From the NCBI RefSeq assembly GCF_003058055.1, contig NZ_QBTZ01000002.1, forward strand, positions 1 to 64,000: a DNA stretch of 64,000 nucleotides, given 5' to 3'. Shown piece by piece: positions 35,463 through 44,250 of this stretch. The notes beneath the pieces were generated by a model that worked only from the letters and a program-made list of their open reading frames with translations, did not search any database and was not told where the DNA came from. Origin of the DNA: Acidovorax sp. 107 (GTDB lineage Bacteria; Pseudomonadota; Gammaproteobacteria; Burkholderiales; Burkholderiaceae_C). Both the position numbers and the translations under genes were made by a program. Position 1 is the first letter of the stretch, and every line of letters begins with the position of its first letter.

Positions 35463-36515
35463 TCAGTGGTGAAACGGCCAGAGCCGGTAGTTGGTTTTCA
35501 GGATGTTCCAGCGGTGCATCAGGCCTTTCGGTTCAAGCAGCAGGAACAGTGTGATGATCAGGCCGAGAAACACATTCATGCTGGCGAAGATCAGGTCGCT
35601 ACTCAGGCTGGGAATGCGCTCGATCAGGTCGGGTCCGAGACTGGTGATGAGCTCTTGGACGCCACGGATGAGCACGGTGCCGATCAGCGCACCCACGATC
35701 GAGCCGAGCCCGCCGACGATCATCATGGCGATGAACCAGATCGAGTTGAACAGCGTGAACTGATCGACCGAGACATAGCGCACCTGGTAGGCCCACAAGG
35801 CGCCGCCGATGCCGGCGTAAAAAGCGCCAAGAACGAAGGCGCGCGATTTGGCCCCGGCCACGTCGATGCCCATCATGCCGGCGGCCACATCGTCGTCGCG
35901 CACGGCGACGAAGGCGCGTCCGTGACGGCTGCGCAGGATGCCGAAAGCGCCGAATACCATCACCATGGTGACGACAAGAAACAGGTAATACAGCGAACGA
36001 TCGGTGTTGAACAAAAATGTGCCCAGCCGCGCCGGCTCGAGGCTGAAGCCATTGACGCCGCCGAGCCAGGAAGAGGGCAGGTTCAGCACCATGAAGTGAA
36101 AGATGAACTGGGCCGCGATGGTGGTCAGCGCCAGGTAAAAGCCCTTGATGCGCGCCGCCGTCAGGCCGAACAGCCAGCCGGCCAGCGCCGCCATCAGGCC
36201 CGCCACCGGCACCGCAACCCAGAACGGCAGCCCGGCCTTGACCTCGACCACGCTGGCGGCGTAGGCGCCGACGCCCATGAAGGCGGCTTGGCCCAGGTTG
36301 ATCTGGCCGGCGTAGCCGGTGGTGATCTGCAGCCCGATCACCACGATGGACGTGACCAGCATCAGGTTGGCCACCGCGACCAGACGCGCCGAGGCGAACC
36401 AGGGGTAGATCAGCAGAATTCCGATGAACAGGGCCAGGCTGAGCCACTGGGCGCGTGTGCGGATCAGCGCGCGGTCGCGCGCATAGCTGGTGGAAAAAAT
36501 GCCGGAGGGATCCAT
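35463..36515 (-). CDS. Branched-chain-type ABC transporter permease (LivM-like)
   Basis: A 350-residue integral membrane protein with about nine or ten hydrophobic spans. The LivM hallmarks GYAGQINLGQAAFMGVGAY and the EAA-like loop RSRHGRAFVAVRDDDVAAGM (ABC contact) are present. It forms the channel with the LivH-like permease, 3 bp away. Proximity and order livH-livM-binding protein-livF are typical of uptake operons. Confidence 0.9.
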   Translation of the reverse strand: MDPSGIFSTSYARDRALIRTRAQWLSLALFIGILLIYPWFASARLVAVANLMLVTSIVVIGLQITTGYAGQINLGQAAFMGVGAYAASVVEVKAGLPFWVAVPVAGLMAALAGWLFGLTAARIKGFYLALTTIAAQFIFHFMVLNLPSSWLGGVNGFSLEPARLGTFLFNTDRSLYYLFLVVTMVMVFGAFGILRSRHGRAFVAVRDDDVAAGMMGIDVAGAKSRAFVLGAFYAGIGGALWAYQVRYVSVDQFTLFNSIWFIAMMIVGGLGSIVGALIGTVLIRGVQELITSLGPDLIERIPSLSSDLIFASMNVFLGLIITLFLLLEPKGLMHRWNILKTNYRLWPFHH

Positions 36516-36518
36516 GGG

Positions 36519-37406
36519 TCAGACTCTTTCAATGCGTTTCCAGCCGAACATGCCGGTCGGACGAACCACCAGCACCACCAGCATGAAGATATAGGGGACG
36601 ACGGCGGCGGCGTTGCCGCCGATCAGTGGGTCGATGTAGGCGGCCGTCAGCCCCTGCACGATCCCGACGATGATGCCGGCCAGCAGCAGGCCGCCAATGG
36701 ATTCGAGCCCGGCCAGCAGCGCCACCGGCAGGGCGGCGAAGCCGATCTCGGAAGACATGAATGTCAGCGACTTGCCGCTCAGGTAAACCGTCGAGGTGAT
36801 CACCGACAGCACCCCGCCCAGCGCCCAGGCGAAGGCGATGGAGCGGCGCACGCTGATGCCCATGGCCAGCGCGATCTGGTGGTCCTCGGCCACCGCCGAC
36901 ATGGCCAGTCCGGTGCGGCTGCGGTTGAAAAACCAGTGCAGCGCCACGGCCGCCGCCACCGCGATGAGGCCGCCGATGGCGAGCGGGCGCGGGATGATCA
37001 TCTCGCCCAGGATGATGGGCGAGAGGGGAAAGAGGGCAGGGAACTGGCGCTCCTGCGGGCCCCAGATCACCAGAACGAGCCCGCGCATCAAGATCAGCAG
37101 CCCGATGGTCACCATGATCATGGAGAACACCGACTCGCCAATGAGGCGCCTGAACAACAGGCGTTCAATCGCCAGACCGATCAGCACAGAAATACCCAGC
37201 GCAGCGGGGACGCCGAGCGCCGGATGCATGCCGCGCGACTCGATCGCCCACCACAGCAGGAAGGCGCCCAGCACGATCATCTCGCCGATCGCCATGTTGA
37301 AGACCTTGCTGGCGCGATAGATGACGACAAAGCCCATGGCGACCAGCGCGTACAGCAGGCCGAGCAACGCACCGTTGATGGTGTAGTTGATGAATTCGAT
37401 GATCAT
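36519..37406 (-). CDS. Branched-chain-type ABC transporter permease (LivH-like)
   Basis: A 295-residue protein with about eight membrane spans. The start MIIEFINYTINGALLGLLYA and the motif VIYRASKVFNMAIGEM are typical of LivH. The cytoplasmic loop TGLAMSAVAEDHQIALAMGI is the ATPase-contact region. It pairs with the LivM-like protein. It is encoded 5 bp downstream of the acyl-CoA ligase. Confidence 0.9.
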   Translation of the reverse strand: MIIEFINYTINGALLGLLYALVAMGFVVIYRASKVFNMAIGEMIVLGAFLLWWAIESRGMHPALGVPAALGISVLIGLAIERLLFRRLIGESVFSMIMVTIGLLILMRGLVLVIWGPQERQFPALFPLSPIILGEMIIPRPLAIGGLIAVAAAVALHWFFNRSRTGLAMSAVAEDHQIALAMGISVRRSIAFAWALGGVLSVITSTVYLSGKSLTFMSSEIGFAALPVALLAGLESIGGLLLAGIIVGIVQGLTAAYIDPLIGGNAAAVVPYIFMLVVLVVRPTGMFGWKRIERV

Positions 37407-37411
37407 GGCGT

Positions 37412-39355
37412 TTAGGTTCCTTCGATGTCGGTGACCACGACAGTGGCTCGCAACACGCCCTGGCGGCCGTCCTGGTAGGTCACGGCGATTTCGCAGGCAA
37501 TGTCGGTGGCGCCCGCATACAGGCCGTCAATGAGCGCCCGGTAGCGCACCTCGAGAAACTCGCGGCGCAACTTGCGAGTGCGGGTGAGTTCGCCTTCGTC
37601 GGGGTCGAGCTCTTTCGGAAAATTGGCAAAGCGCGCCACCCGCGAGCTTTCGGGCAGCAGTTGGTTGATACGCCGGATTTCCCCCTGCACCAGTTGGCGC
37701 ACCTCGGGCCGCTGCGACAGATCGGTAAAGGTGGAGAACGCGATGCGCCGCTCCTCGGCCCAGCGGCTGGTAACCGCCATATCGATGTTGATCAGCGCGC
37801 CAACCCAGGGCCGGGTGGCGTCGCCCAGCACCATCACGTCCTTGATGAAGGGTGAAAAGCGCAGCCGCGTCTCGATGAACTGCGGCGGATACAGGTGACC
37901 GCTGGCGAGTTTGACCAGGTGTTCCACGCGGTCGAGATACACGAGTTCTCCGCGCTCGGTCTTGCGCACTGCGTCGCCGCTGACGTACCAGCCGTCGCGT
38001 TCGATGGCGGCGGTCTTGTCGGGCTTTCCCCAATAGCCCAGAAAGCCGGTGCCGCCGCGCAGCAGCAGCTCGCCGTTGTCCTCGATACGCGATTCCAGCG
38101 GTGCGCCGAAGGCCGGCTCCACATCCAGCAGCGGACCCACCGTCTCGAGGTCGTAGCGCTCGCCGCGGTGGCCGGCAATCAGGCCGAATTCGGAGCAACC
38201 GTAAATGTTGCGCAGTGGCACGCCCATGGCGTGGAATAAACGAAACACGTCGGGCGCCATGGCGGTGCCGCCAGAAACCGCGACATTGCTGCGAATAAAG
38301 CCGAACTGATCGCGCACCGGGTGCAGCGCCAGCGCTTCGGCCAGCGGCAGCAGCAGGCGCGACAGCCAAGGCGCCGTTCGCCCTTCGAGCCGCGCCACAT
38401 GCACGTCGTGGCCGATGCGCATGCCCCAGCGGTAGATGCCGCGCGCCGCCCAGCTCGCGGCAAGCATGCGCGCCTCGATGGTGGCGGCAATGTTTTCCCA
38501 CTGGCGCGGGCCGAACAGCACGATGTGTGGCGCGAGTTCGCGCAGGTTGGGCAAGACCTGGTCGGGACCTTCCGGGAAGTTGACCACCAGCGGCAAGGCC
38601 AGTCCGAGCGTCACGCCCAGCAATTGTTCGGTGATCCAGGCCAGCGGAGTGTAGGACATGTATTCCATGTCGGCTTGCAACGGCAACGCGCTCCTCATGC
38701 GCAGCGCGTTGTCCATCAACCAGCGGTGACTAATCATCACGCCTTTGGGCTTGCTAGTGGTGCCGGAGGTATAGGTCAGCAGCGCCAGATCGTCCGAGTG
38801 GCCGGCGTTGACTTCGCGTTCGAAGCGCTGCGGGTGCCGCTCGTGCTGGCGCCGTCCTTCAGAGGTCAAGGCATCAAAGGATTGCAGCAGCGGATGCCGG
38901 TACGACCACATGCCGGAGTTGTCCCAGTAGGCTATGCCCCGGATGTCGGGCAACCGCTCCAGCAGCGCGAGCGCCTTGTCGATTTGCTCCTGGTCCTGCG
39001 CGAAGATGAAGCGGGCCCGGGAATCCTCGCACAGGTAATGCAGTTCGTCGACGGTGGCGTCGGGGTAGACCGACACGGTTTTTGCGCCCAGTGACTGGGC
39101 CGCGAACAGAGCCCAGTAATGCTCGGGCTCGTTCTCGCCGATCACGATCGCGGTTTCGCCGCGCTGCAGGCCCTGCGCCGCTGCGCCAAGCGCAATGCTG
39201 CGCGTTCGGTCAAACACATCGGCCCACGTATAGCAGCGCCACACGCCTTTGCGCTTGACGCGTTGCGCCAGCCGCTTGGGATGCTCCTGGGCGTGGGCGA
39301 GCAACTTCTGTGGCAGGGTCGGTACGGATGCCGGGTTGGGGTGGACCGCGTTCAT
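37412..39355 (-). CDS. AMP-dependent acyl-CoA ligase (long-chain fatty-acid-CoA ligase type)
   Basis: A 647-residue adenylate-forming enzyme. The P-loop YTSGTTSKPKG lies at 195-205, the A5 region NIYGCSEFGLIAGHRG near 375, and the A7/A8 region DGWYVSGDAVRKTERGELVY then DRVEHLVKLASGHLYPP near 470-500. It converts an imported carboxylic acid to its CoA thioester. ATG 39355 overlaps the livG stop as ATGA, and the other neighbours are transporter permeases, so it probably activates the transported acid. The length and family match long-chain-type ligases, which does not fix the substrate. Confidence 0.87.
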   Translation of the reverse strand: MNAVHPNPASVPTLPQKLLAHAQEHPKRLAQRVKRKGVWRCYTWADVFDRTRSIALGAAAQGLQRGETAIVIGENEPEHYWALFAAQSLGAKTVSVYPDATVDELHYLCEDSRARFIFAQDQEQIDKALALLERLPDIRGIAYWDNSGMWSYRHPLLQSFDALTSEGRRQHERHPQRFEREVNAGHSDDLALLTYTSGTTSKPKGVMISHRWLMDNALRMRSALPLQADMEYMSYTPLAWITEQLLGVTLGLALPLVVNFPEGPDQVLPNLRELAPHIVLFGPRQWENIAATIEARMLAASWAARGIYRWGMRIGHDVHVARLEGRTAPWLSRLLLPLAEALALHPVRDQFGFIRSNVAVSGGTAMAPDVFRLFHAMGVPLRNIYGCSEFGLIAGHRGERYDLETVGPLLDVEPAFGAPLESRIEDNGELLLRGGTGFLGYWGKPDKTAAIERDGWYVSGDAVRKTERGELVYLDRVEHLVKLASGHLYPPQFIETRLRFSPFIKDVMVLGDATRPWVGALINIDMAVTSRWAEERRIAFSTFTDLSQRPEVRQLVQGEIRRINQLLPESSRVARFANFPKELDPDEGELTRTRKLRREFLEVRYRALIDGLYAGATDIACEIAVTYQDGRQGVLRATVVVTDIEGT

Positions 39356-40152
39356 GCCGCAGCTCCCAGGTAAGCCTGGATCACGGCCGGATCGGCCTGC
39401 ACCTGTGCTGGCGTGCCGTTGGCGATCATGCGGCCGAAGTCGAGCACCGCCACGCGGTCGGCCAGATCCATTACCACCCCCATGTCGTGCTCCACCAGCA
39501 CCACCGGGATGCGCTTGGCCTCGCGCACGTCGATGATGAAACGGGCCAGGTCTTCTTTTTCTTCGGTGTTCATGCCGGCCATCGGTTCATCCATCAGTAG
39601 CACCTTGGGTTCCATCGCCAGCGCACGGCCCAGGTCAACGCGCTTGCGAAGACCATAACCGAGCGCGCCTACGGGCTGGTGGCGGATGTTTTCAATTTCG
39701 AGAAAGTCGATGATCTCCTCGACCGCTTCCCGGTGCAGGGTTTCTTCACGCTGCGTCCAGGGGAAGTAGAGAAATGCCTGCGCCAGACTTGAACGCATCT
39801 GGCTGTAGCGGCCGACCAGGATGTTGTCGATCACGCTCATGTTGGAGAACAAATGGGTGCCCTGAAAAGTGCGCACCACGCCGTCGCGCGCAATCTCATG
39901 CACCGCGCGGCCTTTGATTTCTTGACCACGATAGCGCACGCTGCCTTGTTGCGGGTGGTAAAAGCCGCTCAGCACGTTCATCAGTGAGCTCTTGCCCGCG
40001 CCATTGGGGCCAATGATGGCCAGCAGTTCATTGTCACGCACGTCTATGGCAACATCGGCCAAGGCAGTGACACCGCCAAAGCGCAAGGTGATGTCCCTGG
40101 CCTGAAGCACCGAAGCTTCACTGGACGGACTAATGGAGGGGGTGGGGGTCAT
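39352..40152 (-). CDS. Branched-chain-type ABC transporter ATP-binding protein (LivG-like)
   Basis: A 266-residue ATPase with Walker A GPNGAGKSSL and Walker B KVLLMDEPMAGM. The signature is relaxed as in LivG (LGYGLRKRVDLGRAL), and the LivG-specific insert is TFQGTHLFSNMSVIDN. It is the second ATPase of the uptake system, separated from the rest by the ligase gene with a 4-bp overlap. The first 17 residues are Ser/Pro-rich and the true start may lie slightly downstream. Confidence 0.88.
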   Translation of the reverse strand: MTPTPSISPSSEASVLQARDITLRFGGVTALADVAIDVRDNELLAIIGPNGAGKSSLMNVLSGFYHPQQGSVRYRGQEIKGRAVHEIARDGVVRTFQGTHLFSNMSVIDNILVGRYSQMRSSLAQAFLYFPWTQREETLHREAVEEIIDFLEIENIRHQPVGALGYGLRKRVDLGRALAMEPKVLLMDEPMAGMNTEEKEDLARFIIDVREAKRIPVVLVEHDMGVVMDLADRVAVLDFGRMIANGTPAQVQADPAVIQAYLGAAA

Positions 40153-40155
40153 GGG

Positions 40156-41316
40156 TCAGGAGAAGGCATTGATGCCGGTCAGGGCACGGCCAATGATGAG
40201 TTTCTGGATTTCGGTGGTGCCGTCGGGGATCGGCATCATTCGGGCGTTTCTGAATAGCAATTCAACGCCATAGTCTTTTGTGATGCCGTTGCCACCGTGA
40301 ATCTGCAATGCCTTTGACGCGACGTTGACCGCCATCTCGGTCGCGTACCATTTGGCCATGGCGCTTTGCACCTCGCTTCGCACACCGTGGTCGATCAGGT
40401 TGAAGGCGCGATAGACCAGCAAGCGCGCGGCGTCGAGTTCGGTGGCAGCCTCAGCCAGCATGCCCTGGATCAATTGATGACCACCGATCGGCTTGCCATG
40501 CTGGCGGCGTTCCTTTGAGTAGGCCACTGCCTTGTCGAGCGCGGCCTGGGCGATGCCGATCGAAGTCATGCCCACCATGGGGCGCGCCTTTTCGAACAGC
40601 ACCATGGTGTTCTTCAGGCCAGTGCCGGGTTTAATCATCATGTTCTCGGCCGGTACGCGCGCGCCGTCGAAGAACAGTTGTGCGGTTGACGTGCTGTTGA
40701 GACCCAGCTTGTCGATATTGCGGCTTTCGTAGCCGTGTTCGGCGCGGTCCACCAAGATCATTGAGATGTCTCCCGTGCCTTTGCTTGACGTGCGCACGAT
40801 GACCATGCAGAAGTCGGAATAGTGGCCGTTGGAGATCCAGGTTTTTTCACCGGTCACGATGTAGTGGTCGCCGTCGCGCTGGGCACGGCAGGTCACCTCG
40901 GCCACGTTGGAGCCGACGCCGGGTTCGCTGATGCCGCTGCAGGCGATGATCTCGGCGCGGACCATGCGCGGCAGATACTTTTCGCGCATGGCGGTGTTGG
41001 TGCACACCTGTAGCGAGTAAGCGCCGAGCTGCTGGATCAGCAGCGAGATGGCCACGTCGCCGGAGATGCGCGCGAGTTGCTCGTACATCAACGCATAGGT
41101 GAGCCAGGGCATGCCGAGGCCCCCATGTTCCTCGGCGATGATGCCGTTGCCGCCCATGCCATAGGGCAACATCTTCTGGAAGATCTCGAGCATCAGCTCT
41201 TTTTCGATCAGCTTGTCGGGCTGGTGGCGCTCGACAATCGGACGCAATTCGTTTTCGAGAAAGCGGGTGAAGCCTTCGACGGCCATGCGCTGTTCTTCGG
41301 TGGGGAGAAAATTCAT
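40156..41316 (-). CDS. Acyl-CoA dehydrogenase
   Basis: A 386-residue flavoenzyme. It contains ACSGISEPGVGSN and EKTWISNGHYSD of the FAD-binding middle domain, and KALQIHGGNGITKDYGVELL then RNARMMPIPDGTTEI at the C-terminus. At the position where many members have the catalytic Glu of the YEGT motif, this protein has Asp (IPDGTTE). It introduces an alpha-beta double bond in an acyl-CoA, passing electrons to electron-transfer flavoprotein. It lies between livG and an SDR gene within the leftward operon. Confidence 0.87.
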   Translation of the reverse strand: MNFLPTEEQRMAVEGFTRFLENELRPIVERHQPDKLIEKELMLEIFQKMLPYGMGGNGIIAEEHGGLGMPWLTYALMYEQLARISGDVAISLLIQQLGAYSLQVCTNTAMREKYLPRMVRAEIIACSGISEPGVGSNVAEVTCRAQRDGDHYIVTGEKTWISNGHYSDFCMVIVRTSSKGTGDISMILVDRAEHGYESRNIDKLGLNSTSTAQLFFDGARVPAENMMIKPGTGLKNTMVLFEKARPMVGMTSIGIAQAALDKAVAYSKERRQHGKPIGGHQLIQGMLAEAATELDAARLLVYRAFNLIDHGVRSEVQSAMAKWYATEMAVNVASKALQIHGGNGITKDYGVELLFRNARMMPIPDGTTEIQKLIIGRALTGINAFS

Positions 41317-41347
41317 GATCGTGGTCTCGGTGGGGTGTCGATTTTGT

Positions 41348-42115
41348 TTAGCGTGTGCTCATGCGTGCGCCGGCATCAATGTGCAGACAGGTGGCGTTGA
41401 TGTAAGGGTTTTCGACGATAGAGCGAATCAAGTGGGCCAGCTCGTTGGCTTGACCCATGCGCCGCGGGAAAAGAATCATGCGGTCAACGATGGCCTGCGC
41501 AACTTTCTTCGGCAGGCCCGCGACCATTGGCGTTTCGAACAAGCCAGGCGCGACCGCTACGCAGCGGATACCCAGATCGGCGAGGTCCCGTGCCACCGGA
41601 AGCGTGAGGCCGATCACACCTGCCTTGCTGGCGGCGTAGGCCGCCTGCCCCATCTGGCCATCTTGTGCGGCACCAGATGACAGGTTCACGATGACGCCCC
41701 GTTCATCGTCCTCATGTTCGTTGTGCGCCATCGCTACGGCGGCCAGGCGGAGCACGTTGAACGTGCCGGTGAGGTTGACCGCAATCACCTTGTTCCACAG
41801 TGCCAGGGGGAAGGGTTTTCCATCTGCCACGGTCTTGGCTGCGTCTGGCACGCCGGCGCAGTTGATACAGATGTGGATAGCGCCAAAACTGGCTAATGTT
41901 GCGTCGATACCCGCTTGTACCTGTATTTCGCTGGTGACATCGACCTGCGCGAACATTGCAGAACTGCCCAGTTCGGTGGCGACCTGCGTGCCTCGTTCGC
42001 TGTCGCAGTCAAACAGTGCCACGCGCGCACCGCCAGTGACGAAGGCTTCCACTACAGCACGCCCCAAACCGGATGCACCACCTGTGACGACGGCGACCTT
42101 GTCTTGTAAGTTCAT
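41348..42115 (-). CDS. SDR-family 3-hydroxyacyl-CoA dehydrogenase-like protein
   Basis: A 255-residue short-chain dehydrogenase. The NAD-binding motif is VTGGASGLGRAV at 10-21, NCAG is near 92, and the catalytic Ser is in VNLSSGAAQDGQ with YAASK near 164. The ending RMGQANELAHLIRSIVENPY resembles type II 3-hydroxyacyl-CoA dehydrogenases (HSD17B10-like), which oxidise branched 3-hydroxyacyl-CoA and steroid alcohols with NAD. Encoded 11 bp after the thiolase gene. Confidence 0.82.
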   Translation of the reverse strand: MNLQDKVAVVTGGASGLGRAVVEAFVTGGARVALFDCDSERGTQVATELGSSAMFAQVDVTSEIQVQAGIDATLASFGAIHICINCAGVPDAAKTVADGKPFPLALWNKVIAVNLTGTFNVLRLAAVAMAHNEHEDDERGVIVNLSSGAAQDGQMGQAAYAASKAGVIGLTLPVARDLADLGIRCVAVAPGLFETPMVAGLPKKVAQAIVDRMILFPRRMGQANELAHLIRSIVENPYINATCLHIDAGARMSTR

Positions 42116-42126
42116 CCTTCGCTCCC

Positions 42127-43374
42127 TCAGCGCCCGAGGATTGTGACGGCAGCCACGGCCTCTTCAATTCCGAAAAGGCCCCCACCGTTTTCTGCGATGG
42201 CAAGGCGGGCTCCTTGCACCTGGCGAGTCCCCGCTTCGCCGCGCAACTGCACGACCAGTTCGTGCAACTGACCCAGCCCGGTGGCACCGATCGGATGCCC
42301 TTTGGACTCCAACCCTCCGGATGTGTTGATGGGGATGCGCCCGCCGATAGTGGTGTCGCCGCGCTCGGCGAGCCGACCACCGTCGCCGAAATTGCAGAAG
42401 CCAAGGTTCTCGCTCTGCACGATTTCGCCGATGGCGGTGGCATCGTGCACCTCGGCCAGAGAGATGTCCTGCGGGCCGATGCCGGCGAGCTCGTAGGCGC
42501 GTCTGGACGCCTTGACGGTGATGTGCTGGGCCACGTCTTCCGGTTGGTGGATGGCGCCGGTGGCCACCACCGAGGCGAGCACTTTGATGGCGCGCCGACG
42601 GTCGGTCAGACGGGCCAGCGCCGCCTCCGAACAGACAATGGCTGCGGCAGCCCCATCGCTGATGGGCGCGCACATGGGTAGCGTCAGAGGATAGGTGATC
42701 GGTGGCGCGGCCAGTACCTCTTCGATGGTGTAGGCGTTGCGGTATTGCGCCAGCGGGTTGTGCACCGAATGGCCGTGGTTCTTGGCCGAAACGGCTGCAA
42801 TTTGTCGCTGTGTGGTGCCAAACTCGCGCATGTGAAAGCGGCCAAAGGCGGCGTAGATGTCCATGAACAGGCTGTAGGGCGCTTTCGACGTGGAGCCATC
42901 GGGCGGCTCGATGCCGTGTCCCATTTGCAGCAGTGCGCGCTTGTTCTCATCAACCGTGGCCACGTCCCAGGCGCCGTCGAAGACGCTGAACATTTTGGCC
43001 TTGTCGGCGCAAAACATTTTCTCGGCACCAATGGCAAGCGCAATCTCGCCTGCACCCGAGCGCACATGCTGCACCGCCAAGTTGAAGGCCGAGCTGGCAC
43101 TGGCGCAGGCGTTCTCGATGTTGAAGATCGGAATGGATTCGAAGCCCATCGTGCGCAATGCAATCTGGCCGCGGATCATGGTCTGGCCTTCGAGCGCGCC
43201 CTGGGTGGCGTTGGAGAAATACGCCGACTGGATGTCGCTGACGGACAGCCCGGCATCGGCCAGGGCGGCGTTCACGGCAGCGGCGGTCAGTTGCTTGATG
43301 TCGCGGTCAAGAAACTTGCCGGTCGGCGTCATGCCGACGCCGGCAATGTAAACGGTGGTTTGCGGGTTGGTCAT
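42127..43374 (-). CDS. Thiolase of the SCP-x type
   Basis: A 415-residue protein from ATG 43374 (MTNPQTTVYIAGVGMTPTG). The frame is open upstream to 43536 but that part overlaps the crotonase gene and is not thiolase-like. The nucleophile is C90 in NIENACASASSAF. The His blocks are EVHDATAIGE and SKGHPIGATG. The C-terminal loop that in classical thiolases carries a second Cys reads IAENGGGLFGIEEA and lacks it. This places it with SCP-x or lipid-transfer thiolases that cleave branched 3-ketoacyl-CoA or act as aldolases. Confidence 0.82.
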   Translation of the reverse strand: MTNPQTTVYIAGVGMTPTGKFLDRDIKQLTAAAVNAALADAGLSVSDIQSAYFSNATQGALEGQTMIRGQIALRTMGFESIPIFNIENACASASSAFNLAVQHVRSGAGEIALAIGAEKMFCADKAKMFSVFDGAWDVATVDENKRALLQMGHGIEPPDGSTSKAPYSLFMDIYAAFGRFHMREFGTTQRQIAAVSAKNHGHSVHNPLAQYRNAYTIEEVLAAPPITYPLTLPMCAPISDGAAAAIVCSEAALARLTDRRRAIKVLASVVATGAIHQPEDVAQHITVKASRRAYELAGIGPQDISLAEVHDATAIGEIVQSENLGFCNFGDGGRLAERGDTTIGGRIPINTSGGLESKGHPIGATGLGQLHELVVQLRGEAGTRQVQGARLAIAENGGGLFGIEEAVAAVTILGR

Positions 43375-43405
43375 GGTGATGTATCCGTTTAAGGCGTGGG
43401 TGAAA

Positions 43406-44206
43406 TCAGTAGCCCTTGAAATCGGGCGTACGCTTGCCGACGAAAGCCGCGAGGCCCTCTTGGATGTCGTGCGAATGGCGGTGCGCGTCGAGCACAAGCC
43501 GCTCCAGCCGCAGTGCCGAGGCCTGTGGTTGCTCAAGACCGTCCGCGACGGCCTGTTTCATGCGGCGCAGCACCAGCGGGCTCTTGCTGGCGATGCGCAA
43601 GGCGAGTTTTTCGACCTCGGACACCAGCTCGGCGTCCGGCACCACGCGGTTCACCAGGCCCAGCGGAATCAGTTCACACGCGGGCAGGGTGTCGCCGGTG
43701 AACAGCAGGTATTTGGCGGCGGTGGCACCGATGCGCCTTGGCAGGATCGCCGCACCGCCCGCGCCCGGAAACACGCCGAAATTGGCATGCGCGTCGCCGA
43801 TGCGGGTGCTGTCGGCGGCGATGATCAGGTCGCAGGCCAAGGCCAGCTCCAGCCCCCCGGCCATCGTCAGGCCGTTCAAGGCGGCGATGGTGGGCTTGGG
43901 GCACGCGCGCAGACGATTCATCATGCCGCCGACGAGATCGAGAAACTCACCCATCGGATCGCTCGGGCCGGGGTTGCCACCGCTGCTCTCGAATACGCCT
44001 TTGAGGTCGGCGCCAGCGCAGAAGGCGCGACCGGCGCCGGTCAGCACGATGACGCGGATGGCCGGGTCACGCTCGCAACGCTGGGTCGCCTCGCGCAATT
44101 CGGCGCACATCGTCTCCGACAGGGCATTCATCGCGTCGGGCCGGTTCAGCGTGATCCACGCCACGGAGCCGTGCTGACCGAAGTTGATCGTTGAAAAGTC
44201 TGGCAT
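43406..44206 (-). CDS. Enoyl-CoA hydratase/isomerase-family protein
   Basis: A 266-residue crotonase-fold protein starting at ATG 44206, chosen because GAGGAAC lies just upstream; the frame is open to 44245. The oxyanion motif FCAGADLKG and PGAGG are present. The first catalytic Glu is kept (E120 in GGLELAL), but the second, usually in the PE...G stretch, is His (H140 in GDAHANFGVFPGAGG). A one-base hydratase, an isomerase or a lyase function is therefore possible. It sits between dehydrogenase and thiolase genes. Confidence 0.82.
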   Translation of the reverse strand: MPDFSTINFGQHGSVAWITLNRPDAMNALSETMCAELREATQRCERDPAIRVIVLTGAGRAFCAGADLKGVFESSGGNPGPSDPMGEFLDLVGGMMNRLRACPKPTIAALNGLTMAGGLELALACDLIIAADSTRIGDAHANFGVFPGAGGAAILPRRIGATAAKYLLFTGDTLPACELIPLGLVNRVVPDAELVSEVEKLALRIASKSPLVLRRMKQAVADGLEQPQASALRLERLVLDAHRHSHDIQEGLAAFVGKRTPDFKGY

Positions 44207-44250
44207 CGCGGGTTCCTCGTTCTTGGGCGGGTTTGAGGTCGTCATGGGGG

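Noticed and set aside
35466..37415. 649-codon open frame on the plus strand, with other long plus frames over 38321-39094 and 42745-43392
   Set aside because: They are antisense shadows of the LivM, LivH, ligase and thiolase genes in high-GC DNA. Their translations are rich in His, Gln, Asp and Arg repeats without any family motif.
43375..43536. N-terminal extension of the SCP-x-type thiolase to 43536
   Set aside because: The extra 54 residues overlap the upstream crotonase gene and have no thiolase similarity. ATG 43374 begins the conserved sequence.
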